Below, piece by piece: positions 24,911-33,157 of a DNA stretch of 64,000 nucleotides. Source of the stretch: Sphingomonas sp. GTDB lineage: Bacteria; Pseudomonadota; Alphaproteobacteria; Sphingomonadales; Sphingomonadaceae. A program made the position numbers and the translations under genes. Within the stretch, counting starts at the first letter, position 1; each line of letters starts with the position of its first letter. Location of the stretch: contig QFPK01000010.1 of NCBI GenBank assembly GCA_003248865.1, forward strand, positions 1 through 64,000. The letters run 5' to 3'. The notes under the pieces were generated by a model that saw only the letters and a list, made by a program, of their open reading frames with translations, was not told where the DNA came from and searched no databases.

Positions 24911-25004
24911 TTCGGGTGCCTTCGGGCTCCTGTGCTCGCTTCGGGACTTTTCAAAGTCCTCCCCTTCCCCGGCCCGGAACCCCCCATGGTTCCGGGCCGC
25001 TTTT
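24911..25004 (+). ncRNA. Candidate small RNA between ubiH-like gene and ftsK
   Basis: About 95 bases bounded by the sigma-54-like motif and the terminator hairpin at 24971-25004. It contains a GGTGCC-TTC-GGGCTCC-like hairpin and GGGACTTTTCAAAGTCC. No reading frame is supported. It could instead be only the ftsK leader with an attenuator. Inferred, not shown. Confidence 0.35.
24971..25004 (+). terminator. Strong intrinsic terminator or attenuator
   Basis: GGCCCGGAACC (24971-24981) and GGTTCCGGGCC (24988-24998) form an 11-bp perfect stem with a 6-base loop, followed by GCTTTT. It lies ~150 bases before the ftsK start and no gene ends there in plus direction. Confidence 0.8.
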
Positions 25005-25153
25005 ATGCCCGAGCACCTTTTATCCACCGGACTTGCGGTGCCCGGGCGCCACATTCCCGCACAAAAGGGGAACAGACTCTTGACCAGCGGACTCCCCTGC
25101 GGGCAGAATCCGCCGCGAATGCGCCCACCCCGGCGCGCGGGAGTTTTCAAGCC

Positions 25154-27574
25154 GTGGCCACCAGCCAATCCCTGATGGATGCAGCCCCGTGGCGCCGGTC
25201 CGGCGGCCAAGATGGTTCGCGTCGCCCCCGCAGCCGCGATGACGGCCCCGGCTTCGCCGACCGCATGCGCAGCTTCGGGCGCGGCACGCTGCGCTTCCTG
25301 GCGGGCCTTGCCCTCGCTGTCGTGGGCCTCGCGCTCGCGGCCGCCCTCATCAGCCACAACCCGGCCGATCCCTCGCTCAACAGCGTTACCGGGCGCAGCG
25401 CCACCAACATCCTCGGCGCACCGGGCGCCTGGCTCTCGGATCTGCTGCTGCAGGGCTTCGGTTTCGCCTCCGCGCTGCTGGTGCCGCTGTTTCTGATCGC
25501 GGGTGTCCGCATCGCGACCAGCGGCCAGCCCGGCCGCCTGCGCCGCGCCGCCGTCCTCACCGCCCTCGCCACCCTGCTGGGCGCCGCCGCGCTCGGCCTC
25601 GCCTGGCCGGCGCCCGTCGGCAGCCTCAACGCCGGCGCGGGCGGAGTCACCGGCTTCGCCGCCGCCCATCTCGTCTCGCTGATCCCCCTGCCCGCCGGCT
25701 TCGATCCGGCACTCGCCGCGCTCGCCGGCGCCCTGCTGTTCGGCCTCGCCGCCCTCACCCTCTTCACGCTCGCGCTCGAACTGCGCCGCACGGAGCTGGG
25801 CAGCCTGTTCGGCGCCCTCAGCTTCCGCCGCGAACCCCGCGAAGAGCGTTGGGCAGACGAGGACGAAGACGAAGACGAAACCCCGGTCGAGCGCCCGGCC
25901 CCCCGCCAGCCCCGCGCCAATCCGCTGCCCGCAGCCGATGCGGAGCCGGAGGCGCCGACACGCCGCATCGAAGGCCCCGCGCCCCGCCCGCAACCGCCGA
26001 AAAAGGCACCGGACGCGCAGCGCAGCCTCGATCTGGGCGACCGCGCAGACCTGCCGCCGCTGTCTCTGCTGAAGCCTCCGCCCAAGGGCGGCAAGGCGCA
26101 GATCGACGAAGCCGCGCTGGAACAGAATGCCCGGCTGCTGGAAGCCGTGCTGGACGATTATGGCGTGAAGGGCCGCATCGTCGGCCTTGCCCAGGGCCCC
26201 GTCGTCACCCTCTACGAACTGGAACCGGCACCGGGCATCAAGGCCAGCCGCGTCATCGGCCTCGCCGACGATATCGCCCGCTCCATGAGCGCGATTTCCG
26301 CCCGCGTCGCCGTCATCCCGGGCCGCAACGTGATCGGCATCGAGCTTCCCAACATGAAGCGGGAAATGGTCTCGCTCTCCGAACTGATCGCGGCCGATGC
26401 CTTCCACGCCTCGGGCGGCACACTGCCGATGGTGCTGGGCAAGGATATCTCGGGCAGCCCGGTGGTCGCCGATCTCGCTCCCATGCCCCACCTCCTCATC
26501 GCCGGCACCACCGGCTCGGGGAAATCGGTGGGCCTCAACGCCATGATCCTGTCGCTGCTCTACCGGCTCCGGCCGGACCAGTGCCGGATGATCATGATCG
26601 ATCCCAAGATGCTGGAACTCAGCGTCTACGATGATATCCCCCACCTGCTCGCCCCGGTCGTCACCGAACCGCAGAAGGCCATCCGCGCCCTGAAATGGGC
26701 GGTCGAGCAGATGGAAGAGCGCTATCGCAACATGGCGCACATCAATGTGCGCTCGCTCTCCGGCTACAACGAAAAGGTGCGGGAGGCGCAGAAGGCCGGC
26801 AAGCCCTTCGTGAAGCGCGTGCAGACCGGCTGGGACGAAGAAGGCAAGCCCGTCTTCGAGGATGTCTCGCTGCCGTTGGAGCCGCTGCCCCTCATCGTCG
26901 TCGTGGTCGACGAACTCGCCGACCTGATGATGACGGCGGGCAAGGAAGTGGAATTCCTGATCCAGCGGCTGGCGCAAAAGGCCCGCGCCGCCGGCATCCA
27001 CCTCATCATGGCCACCCAGCGCCCCTCGGTCGACGTCATCACCGGCGTCATCAAGGCGAACCTGCCCACCCGCATCAGCTTCCAGGTGACCAGCAAGATC
27101 GACAGCCGCACCATCCTCGGCGAAATGGGCGCCGAACAGCTGCTGGGCAAAGGCGACATGCTCTACGTGCCCGGCGGCAAGCAGTGCGTCCGCGTCCACG
27201 GCCCCTTCGTCTCGGATGAAGAGGTGGAGGAAGTCGCGAAGCACTGGAAGGCGCAGGGCACGCCCGATTACGTCTCCAGCGTCACCGAGGAACCCGAGGG
27301 CCCCGACGGCTTCGAAGGCATGGGCGCTACCCCCGGCTCGCCGCGCAGCGGTGCGGGCGGAGCAGCGGCGGACGATCCGCTGCAGCAGGCGATCCAGGTG
27401 GTGGCGACCAGCCGCAAGGCCACGATCAGCTACCTGCAACGCCAGCTGCGTATCGGCTACAACTCGGCCGCACGCCTGATCGACCAGATGGAGGAAATGG
27501 GCCTCGTCTCCTCGCCCGACCATGTCGGCCGCCGCGAGGTGCTGATGGACGAAGCCGGCAACCGCCTGCCGTGA
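25154..27574 (+). CDS. ftsK: DNA translocase FtsK
   Basis: 806 residues from GTG 25154. ATG 25175 is the alternative; the frame is open far upstream without signal. The N-terminal ~190 residues hold four membrane segments (LRFLAGLALAVVGLALAAALI, LLVPLFLIAGV, and two more). An acidic/proline-rich linker (~215-300) is followed by the RecA-like motor with Walker A GTTGSGKS and Walker B LIVVVVDELADLMM. The C-terminal gamma winged helix ends the protein (ATISYLQRQLRIGYNSAARLIDQME). It pumps chromosome DNA at the septum and activates dif recombination. The linker is short relative to E. coli. Confidence 0.96.
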   Translation: MATSQSLMDAAPWRRSGGQDGSRRPRSRDDGPGFADRMRSFGRGTLRFLAGLALAVVGLALAAALISHNPADPSLNSVTGRSATNILGAPGAWLSDLLLQGFGFASALLVPLFLIAGVRIATSGQPGRLRRAAVLTALATLLGAAALGLAWPAPVGSLNAGAGGVTGFAAAHLVSLIPLPAGFDPALAALAGALLFGLAALTLFTLALELRRTELGSLFGALSFRREPREERWADEDEDEDETPVERPAPRQPRANPLPAADAEPEAPTRRIEGPAPRPQPPKKAPDAQRSLDLGDRADLPPLSLLKPPPKGGKAQIDEAALEQNARLLEAVLDDYGVKGRIVGLAQGPVVTLYELEPAPGIKASRVIGLADDIARSMSAISARVAVIPGRNVIGIELPNMKREMVSLSELIAADAFHASGGTLPMVLGKDISGSPVVADLAPMPHLLIAGTTGSGKSVGLNAMILSLLYRLRPDQCRMIMIDPKMLELSVYDDIPHLLAPVVTEPQKAIRALKWAVEQMEERYRNMAHINVRSLSGYNEKVREAQKAGKPFVKRVQTGWDEEGKPVFEDVSLPLEPLPLIVVVVDELADLMMTAGKEVEFLIQRLAQKARAAGIHLIMATQRPSVDVITGVIKANLPTRISFQVTSKIDSRTILGEMGAEQLLGKGDMLYVPGGKQCVRVHGPFVSDEEVEEVAKHWKAQGTPDYVSSVTEEPEGPDGFEGMGATPGSPRSGAGGAAADDPLQQAIQVVATSRKATISYLQRQLRIGYNSAARLIDQMEEMGLVSSPDHVGRREVLMDEAGNRLP

Positions 27575-27912
27575 GCGGCCTGACTGCGCCGCCCGCCCTG
27601 CTCTACCCGGCCGCCGCACTCGCGGAAATCGCGGGCTGCTTCGCGGTCTGGGCCTGGTGGCGGATGGGCGCGAGCCCGCTCTGGCTTATTCCTGGCCTCG
27701 CCAGCCTCGCCGCCTTCGCCTTCCTGCTCGCCCTCGTCCCCGCCGATCATGCGGGCCGGGCCTTCGCCGCCTATGGCGGGGTCTATATCGCGGCCTCCAT
27801 CCTGTGGGGCTGGCTCGCCGAAGGCGCCCGGCCGGATCGCTGGGATCTCGGCGGCGGCCTCATCTGCCTGATCGGCGCCGCCCTCATCCTCGCCGGCCCC
27901 CGCCCCGCCTGA
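27571..27912 (+). CDS. YnfA/UPF0060-family small membrane protein
   Basis: 113 residues, GTG start in a GTGA overlap with the ftsK stop. Four hydrophobic helices with the family blocks AALAEIAGCFAVWAWWR and FAAYGGVYIAASILWGW. YnfA proteins resemble small multidrug-resistance exporters; in most hosts the substrate is undetermined. Possibly cotranscribed with ftsK. Confidence 0.9.
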   Translation: MSGLTAPPALLYPAAALAEIAGCFAVWAWWRMGASPLWLIPGLASLAAFAFLLALVPADHAGRAFAAYGGVYIAASILWGWLAEGARPDRWDLGGGLICLIGAALILAGPRPA

Positions 27913-27963
27913 CGGGCGGGTCCGGCATCCGGCGGCAAAGTGCCACGGTCGGGCGCCGCCGCG

Positions 27964-27991
27964 TTGACGCTTTGTTGCAATGCTGTAACGA
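27964..27991 (+). promoter_or_regulatory. Promoter candidate for the OB-fold gene
   Basis: TTGACG (27964-27969), 16 bases, TAACGA (27986-27991), about 30 bases before the start codon at 28024, which has GGAGGA at proper distance. Confidence 0.5.
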
Positions 27992-28023
27992 TATCGGCCG
28001 GTTCCTGCCGGAGGATTTTGCCC

Positions 28024-28371
28024 ATGTTTCGCACCGCCATTGCCGCCGCCCTGCTTCTCGGCGCCACCGCCGCGTCGGCCCAGTTCTCCGGCCCCACGGC
28101 CAACCCCAACGCCCGCGCCACCACGGTCTCGCAGGTGCCGAACGCCCGCGCGGGCAGCTATGTCACCCTCACCGGCAACATCGTCGCGCACCAGCGGGAG
28201 GATTATTTCACCTTCCGTGATTCCACCGGCGAAATCCGGGTGGAAATCGACGACGAGGATTTCCGCGGTCAGAAGGTGACCCCCGAAACCAACGTGCGCA
28301 TCACCGGAGAGATCGAGCGCGGCTTCGCCGGGCGCTACATTGACGTCGATACGCTGGAGGTGCTGCCCTGA
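28024..28371 (+). CDS. Periplasmic OB-fold protein (YgiW/YdeI, BOF family)
   Basis: 115 residues starting ATG 28024 behind GGAGGA. Signal peptide MFRTAIAAALLLGATAASA. The mature part carries the bacterial OB-fold: GSYVTLTGNIVAHQREDYFTFRD, GEIRVEIDDEDF, and RITGEIERG. The family is linked to stress tolerance in enterobacteria. Its stop overlaps the reading frame of the next gene. Confidence 0.9.
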   Translation: MFRTAIAAALLLGATAASAQFSGPTANPNARATTVSQVPNARAGSYVTLTGNIVAHQREDYFTFRDSTGEIRVEIDDEDFRGQKVTPETNVRITGEIERGFAGRYIDVDTLEVLP

Positions 28372-28409
28372 TCCGCCGACCCAGCCAAAGCGGCCTCGTC
28401 CTTCTGTCG

Positions 28410-29699
28410 GTGCTGCTGGGGGCAGCCCCCGCCCTCGCAGCTGCGCCCACAGTGCTGGACGGCGCCCGCCTGTTCGACGGGCGGCAGGTCATCCCCGATT
28501 CCCGGATCGTGATCGAAGGCGGCCGCATCGCCGCCGCCGGGCCACGGGCCACCACCCCGCTACCGCCCGGCACCACGTCACAGAATGTCTCAGGCCAGAC
28601 CATCATTCCCGGCCTGATCGCGGCCCATTCCCATGTCGGCATGGTCAGCGGCACCGACATGGGCGGCCAGAACTACACGCGCGAAACCGTCGAACGCGAT
28701 CTCGCCCAGTTCCAGCGTTTCGGCGTGGTGGCGGTGAACGCGCTGGGCATGAACCGGCCGCTGTTCCACCAGCTCCGCCGCGAATGGGCCGGGGGCAACC
28801 CGACCGGCGCCGATCTCTATGGCGCGGGCGCAGGCGTCGGCGCGATAGACGGCGCCCCGCCGGCTGCCATGAACCCGCTGGCGGATCAGGTGGACCGCCC
28901 GGCGACGGCAGAGGCCGCCCGCGCCGCCGTCAACCGCATGGCCGATGCCGGGATCGACATGGTGAAGATCTGGGTCGACGGCTTCGGCGGCGCCGCGCCC
29001 AAGCTCTCGCCGGATGTCTATCGCGCGGCCATCGCCCAGGCCCATGCCCGGGGGCTGAAGGCCGCCGCCCATATCCACGATCTGGCCGACGCAAAGGCCG
29101 TGGTGGAGGCGGGCGCCGACATCGTGGGCCATGGCGTGCGCGACCAGCCGGTGGACCAGCCCTTCATCGACCTGTTGCTGAAGCACGGCGCCTGGTACAT
29201 CGCGACCGTCAACATCAACGAGGCCGAATATATCTACGCCCAGCACCCGGAGTGGCTGGAGGATCCTGTGTTCAAAGCTGCGCTGAACCCGGCGCTGGAA
29301 GCCCGGCTGCGCGATCCCGAATGGCGCAAGGCCGCACTCGCGAAGGCCGACAACTCGCGCCGGCAGGTCTCCACCAACATCGAAAACCTGCGCCGCATCC
29401 ACGCCGCCGGCGTGAAGATCGCGCTGGGCACCGATTCCGGCGCCACGCCCCTGCGCATCCCCGGCTTCGCCGAGCATCTGGAACTGGGCCATATGGTGGC
29501 AGCGGGCATGACCCCGGTGCAGGCCCTCACGGTCGGCACCCGAAACGGCGCCGAACTGCTGGGCGCCTCGGACAGGGGCTGCCTGTGGCAGGGCTGCCGG
29601 GCCGATCTGCTGATCCTCTTGGCCGATCCCACCACGGATATCGCCGCCAGCCGCAGCATCCGCGAAGTCTGGCGCAACGGGCGGCCCGTTCCCCGCTGA
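28410..29699 (+). CDS. Secreted imidazolonepropionase-like amidohydrolase
   Basis: 429 residues from GTG 28410. The frame begins earlier: CTG at 28368, overlapping the preceding stop (CTGA), would give a full signal peptide (xIRRPSQSGLVLLSVLLGAA), and no ATG/GTG/TTG lies between the upstream stop at 28341 and 28410 in that frame. Metal-dependent hydrolase motifs are IPGLIAAHSHVGM, HIHDLADAKAVVEAG and ALGTDSGATP. The C-terminus GCLWQGCRADLLIL is family-typical. Substrate unknown; cyclic amide or dipeptide hydrolysis is usual. Confidence 0.85.
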   Translation: MLLGAAPALAAAPTVLDGARLFDGRQVIPDSRIVIEGGRIAAAGPRATTPLPPGTTSQNVSGQTIIPGLIAAHSHVGMVSGTDMGGQNYTRETVERDLAQFQRFGVVAVNALGMNRPLFHQLRREWAGGNPTGADLYGAGAGVGAIDGAPPAAMNPLADQVDRPATAEAARAAVNRMADAGIDMVKIWVDGFGGAAPKLSPDVYRAAIAQAHARGLKAAAHIHDLADAKAVVEAGADIVGHGVRDQPVDQPFIDLLLKHGAWYIATVNINEAEYIYAQHPEWLEDPVFKAALNPALEARLRDPEWRKAALAKADNSRRQVSTNIENLRRIHAAGVKIALGTDSGATPLRIPGFAEHLELGHMVAAGMTPVQALTVGTRNGAELLGASDRGCLWQGCRADLLILLADPTTDIAASRSIREVWRNGRPVPR

Positions 29700-29706
29700 G
29701 GGCGCT

Positions 29707-31047
29707 TCAAACCTTGATGTCGAAGCTCGCCGCCGTCTGCCAGCCGCCGCGGGTGAAGTCGGGAATGTCCTGCGCGGCGGAGCGGTTCTTCACCGACCGC
29801 TGTGTCAGGTCGAACAGGCTGGACCAGGCCGCGCCGTCATACACCGGCTGATCCACCGGCCAGCCTTCGCGCAGGCAGGCGATCGCCCGCCACAGCATCA
29901 CGAAATCCATCCCGCCATGGCCGCCGCGCTCCAGCGCCAGCGCCGACAGCTTCGACCACAGGGGATGGTCATATTTCGCCTGCCAGGGCGCCATGTCCGT
30001 CTGCCACTTGTGGTGCCCGTTGCCGCCGTCGTCGATGGCGATGCGCGCCGGATAGCCGCCGAACGCGCCCTTGGTGCCCTGGATATAGTTCAGCCGGTCA
30101 TAGGGGCGCGGCGTGTTGATATCATGCTGCACCAATATGGTCCGCCCGCGCACCGTCTTCACCAGTGCGCTGCTCATGTCCCCCGCGATGAAATTCCAGT
30201 TCCGCTGCGGGTCCCCTGCCGGTAGTCGTTCCTGCGCGAAGGCCCCCATCCCCAGCGCCGGGGAATCCATTGCCACCAGATAATCGAAGCGGTCGCCCCG
30301 GTTGATGTTCATATATTGCGCCACCGGCCCCAGGCCGTGTGTCGGGTACAGATTGCCCCGCTGCCGCGTCTGCCAGCCCGGCCGCCACACGCCTTCGCCA
30401 CGCTCGGTGCGCAGCATCTGCCCGCGAAGCTCATGGATATAGGCCCCGGCGCCATGGGTCAGCTCGCCGAACAGGCCTTGCCGCACCATGTTCAGCACCA
30501 TCAGCTCTTCCCGGCCGTAGCAGCAATTCTCCAGCATCATGCAATGCTTGGCGGTCGCCTCGCTGGTCTCCACCAGCTCCCACAGCTCGTCGATGGTGAC
30601 GCCCATCGGCACTTCCACAAAGGCATGCTTGCCCGCCTTCATCGCCGCCAGCGCCATCGGCGCATGCAGATCCCAGGGCGTGAAGATGAACACGGCATCC
30701 AGATCGTCGCGGCCGGTCAGCTGCCGCCAGGCTTCGGCATTGCCGGTGATGCGCGCGGGCGCCCGGCCCTGCTTCGCCGCCACCTTGGCCACCGCCCGGT
30801 CCAGCACGAAGGCGTCGGTGTCGGCGATGGCGCGGATCTCAACCCCGTCCAGCGTCAGCAGCAGGTCGGTCATCGGCGTGCCGCGCTCGCCCACGCCGAT
30901 GATGCCGATCCGCACCTTGCTCAGCTTGGGCGCAGCGAAGGCCATCATGGAGCCGGGGGCGGTGCCGGAAACGGGTTTGGCGGTTGCGGCGGCGCTGGCT
31001 GTCAGGGCCATGCCGGCCATCAGGGTGCGGCGGGAGAGGTCTGTCAT
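29707..31047 (-). CDS. Gfo/Idh/MocA-type glycosidase, GH109-like
   Basis: 446 residues from ATG 31047. Twin-arginine-type signal LSRRTLMAGMALTASAAA. NAD-binding Rossmann domain (VRIGIIGVGERGTPM), then KHAFVEVPMGVTIDELW, CMMLENCCYGREEL, and GGHGGMDFVML. These blocks match GH109 alpha-N-acetylgalactosaminidases, which use bound NAD+ in a redox hydrolysis mechanism and are typically Tat-exported. No glycan-use operon surrounds it. Two inverted repeats lie upstream. Confidence 0.85.
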   Translation of the reverse strand: MTDLSRRTLMAGMALTASAAATAKPVSGTAPGSMMAFAAPKLSKVRIGIIGVGERGTPMTDLLLTLDGVEIRAIADTDAFVLDRAVAKVAAKQGRAPARITGNAEAWRQLTGRDDLDAVFIFTPWDLHAPMALAAMKAGKHAFVEVPMGVTIDELWELVETSEATAKHCMMLENCCYGREELMVLNMVRQGLFGELTHGAGAYIHELRGQMLRTERGEGVWRPGWQTRQRGNLYPTHGLGPVAQYMNINRGDRFDYLVAMDSPALGMGAFAQERLPAGDPQRNWNFIAGDMSSALVKTVRGRTILVQHDINTPRPYDRLNYIQGTKGAFGGYPARIAIDDGGNGHHKWQTDMAPWQAKYDHPLWSKLSALALERGGHGGMDFVMLWRAIACLREGWPVDQPVYDGAAWSSLFDLTQRSVKNRSAAQDIPDFTRGGWQTAASFDIKV

Positions 31048-31104
31048 GCGCGCACCCTGCACCTTGCGTCAGGCGCGGGCAAGGGGTGCAGTTTGTTGGT
31101 TATT

Positions 31105-31194
31105 TCCTACACATCCTACATGTAGATTATTGATATTAAAGTGTAGGATAATGTTCAACGTGGAACAATTATATACCGATATGGTTGTTCCACG
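31105..31194. promoter_or_regulatory. Two operator-like inverted repeats upstream of the GH109-like gene
   Basis: TCCTACAC (31105-31112) faces GTGTAGGA (31141-31148), with the palindrome CTACATGTAG (31116-31125) between. Next, CGTGGAACAA (31159-31168) faces TTGTTCCACG (31185-31194). The stretch is unusually AT-rich for this genome. It probably contains the promoter and regulator sites of the leftward gene. Confidence 0.55.
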
Positions 31195-31198
31195 CGGC

Positions 31199-31353
31199 CA
31201 CGGGCCAAGCCCGTGAGTCCGCTTTCAGGTGAAATCAGGAAGAAGAAAGGTCCGGCGAAGCCGGACTCGTCGGACTGGCCGTGGCCATAGGGCCACGACT
31301 CAGCCGGCCGCTCGTTGCGGCGAGTCCGCGAGTTAGCGCTTTGCGCTAATCGC
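31199..31353. other. Cluster of hairpins between GH109-like gene and ETF-QO
   Basis: CACGGGC-caa-GCCCGTG (31199-31215), GTCCGGC-gaa-GCCGGAC (31250-31266), GTGGCC-atag-GGCCAC (31281-31296) and an imperfect GCGAGTTAGCGC-ttt-GCGCTAATCGC (31328-31353). No gene is seen in 31048-31365. Confidence 0.5.
31240..31266 (-). terminator. Intrinsic terminator after ETF-QO
   Basis: In minus orientation GTCCGGC-TTC-GCCGGAC is followed by CTTTCTTCTT. It lies ~100 bases past the stop at 31366. Confidence 0.6.
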
Positions 31354-31365
31354 GGCCGCCTTCAC

Positions 31366-33018
31366 TCACATGTTCGGATAATTCGGTCCGCCGCCGCCCT
31401 CCGGCGCCACCCACGTAATATTCTGCGTGGGATCCTTGATGTCGCATGTCTTGCAATGCACGCAGTTCTGCGCGTTGATCTGGAAGCGCGGCTCGTCCGT
31501 ATCCTGCCCCACCACTTCATACACCCCGGCCGGGCAGTAACGCTGCGCCGGTTCGTCATACAGCGGCAGGTTGATGCGAATGGGAACCGTCGGGTCCGTC
31601 AGCTTCAGGTGAACCGGCTGGTTCTCCTCATGGTTGGTGTTCGAAAGGAACACGCTGCTCAGCTTGTCGAAGCTGATCTTGCCGTCGGGCTTCGGATATT
31701 CGATCGGGAAGCAGGCTTCCTTGCGCCAGATCTTGGTGTTGTCCGGCTCATGGCCCAGCGTGAAGGGCATGCGGATGCCCAGATGCTCCGCCCACATGCT
31801 GGTGCCTGCAAGCACCGTGCCCACGGTGCCGCCGAACTTGCTCACGAACGGCTCGGTGTTGCGCACCAGGCGCAGCTCCTTTTCCACCCAGCTGTCCTGA
31901 TAAGCCGCCGAATAGGCCGTCAGTTCGTCGCCTTGCCGCTGGCTGGCGATGGCATCGACCGCCGCTTCGGCTGCCATCATGCCCGTCTTCATCGCGGTGT
32001 GGCTGCCCTTGATCCGGGGCACGTTCACGAACCCGGCGGAACAGCCGATCAGCGCCGCGCCCGGCATCACCAGCTTCGGCACGGCCTGCCAGCCGCCTTC
32101 GTTGATGGCGCGGGCGCCATAGGAAACCCGGCGGCCGCCTTCCAGGATCGCCTTGATCGCCGGATGCGTCTTCCAGCGCTGCATCTCGTCGAACGGAGAC
32201 AGGTGCGGGTTGCGATAGGACAGCGCCACCACGAACCCCAGCGCCACCTGATTGTTGGCCTGATGATAGAGGAAGCCACCGCCCCACGCGTCGGAGAGCG
32301 GCCAGCCCTGGGTGTGGATCACCCGGCCCGGCACATGCTTGGCCGGATCAATATCCCACAACTCCTTGATTCCAATGCCGTAAACCTGCGGCTGACTGTC
32401 TTTCGCGAGGTCGAACTTCTTGATCAGCTGCTTGGAAAGATGCCCGCGCACCCCTTCGGCGAAGAAGGTGTATTTCGCGTGCAGCTCCAGCCCCGGCTGG
32501 TAATTGGGGCCGTGGGTGCCGTCGCGCTCCACGCCCATGTCGCCGGTCGCCACGCCCTTCACGCTGCCGTCTTCATTGTACAGCACTTCGGCCGCCGGGA
32601 AGCCGGGGAAGATTTCCACCCCCAGCCCTTCGGCCTGCTGCGCCAGCCAGCGGCACAGATTGCCCAGGCTGCCGGTGTAGGTGCCCTTGTTGTTCATGAA
32701 GCTGGGCATCACGAAGTGCGGGAAGTCGTACTTCTTCCCCTTGGTCAGCACCCAGTGGTGGTTTTCCGTCACCGGGGTTTCCGCCATCGGGCAGCCCTGT
32801 TCCCGCCAGTCGGGGATCAGCTCGTCCAGCGCCTTCGGGTCCACCACCGCGCCGGACAGGATATGGGCGCCCACTTCGGAGCCCTTTTCCAGCACGCAGA
32901 CGGAAATCTCGACGCCCTTTTCCGCCGACACCTGCTTCGCCCGGATCGCGGCCGACAGGCCTGCTGGGCCTGCGCCGACGATCACCAGATCATAGGGCAT
33001 TGCTTCACGATTGCTCAT
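31366..33018 (-). CDS. Electron transfer flavoprotein-ubiquinone oxidoreductase
   Basis: 550 residues, the full length of bacterial ETF-QO. It passes electrons from ETF (fatty and amino acid oxidation) to ubiquinone. FAD-binding YDLVIVGAGPAGLSAAIRA sits at the N-terminus, a membrane-associated quinone region in the middle (GSHTAMKTGMMAAEAAVDAI), and a C-terminal 4Fe-4S ferredoxin domain with Cys in RYCPAGVYEV and NCVHCKTCDIKDP. No ETF subunit genes are adjacent. Confidence 0.97.
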   Translation of the reverse strand: MSNREAMPYDLVIVGAGPAGLSAAIRAKQVSAEKGVEISVCVLEKGSEVGAHILSGAVVDPKALDELIPDWREQGCPMAETPVTENHHWVLTKGKKYDFPHFVMPSFMNNKGTYTGSLGNLCRWLAQQAEGLGVEIFPGFPAAEVLYNEDGSVKGVATGDMGVERDGTHGPNYQPGLELHAKYTFFAEGVRGHLSKQLIKKFDLAKDSQPQVYGIGIKELWDIDPAKHVPGRVIHTQGWPLSDAWGGGFLYHQANNQVALGFVVALSYRNPHLSPFDEMQRWKTHPAIKAILEGGRRVSYGARAINEGGWQAVPKLVMPGAALIGCSAGFVNVPRIKGSHTAMKTGMMAAEAAVDAIASQRQGDELTAYSAAYQDSWVEKELRLVRNTEPFVSKFGGTVGTVLAGTSMWAEHLGIRMPFTLGHEPDNTKIWRKEACFPIEYPKPDGKISFDKLSSVFLSNTNHEENQPVHLKLTDPTVPIRINLPLYDEPAQRYCPAGVYEVVGQDTDEPRFQINAQNCVHCKTCDIKDPTQNITWVAPEGGGGPNYPNM

Positions 33019-33157
33019 TCGATCTCTTCCACTCGGTCCCCTTGGGGGAATTACTGGCCTCTATTCATCGCGCTGTCATGGGTTTTCAACCCGAAAACCA
33101 GACAGGGCGGCCCGATACGGCTTGACCATTGCAGTCGCAGTGTCATTTGTCGCCCCC

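Noticed and set aside
24881..27619. 912-codon open frame on the minus strand opposite ftsK
   Set aside because: Shadow frame with His/Asp/Gly-rich low-complexity translation. FtsK motifs on the plus strand are unambiguous.
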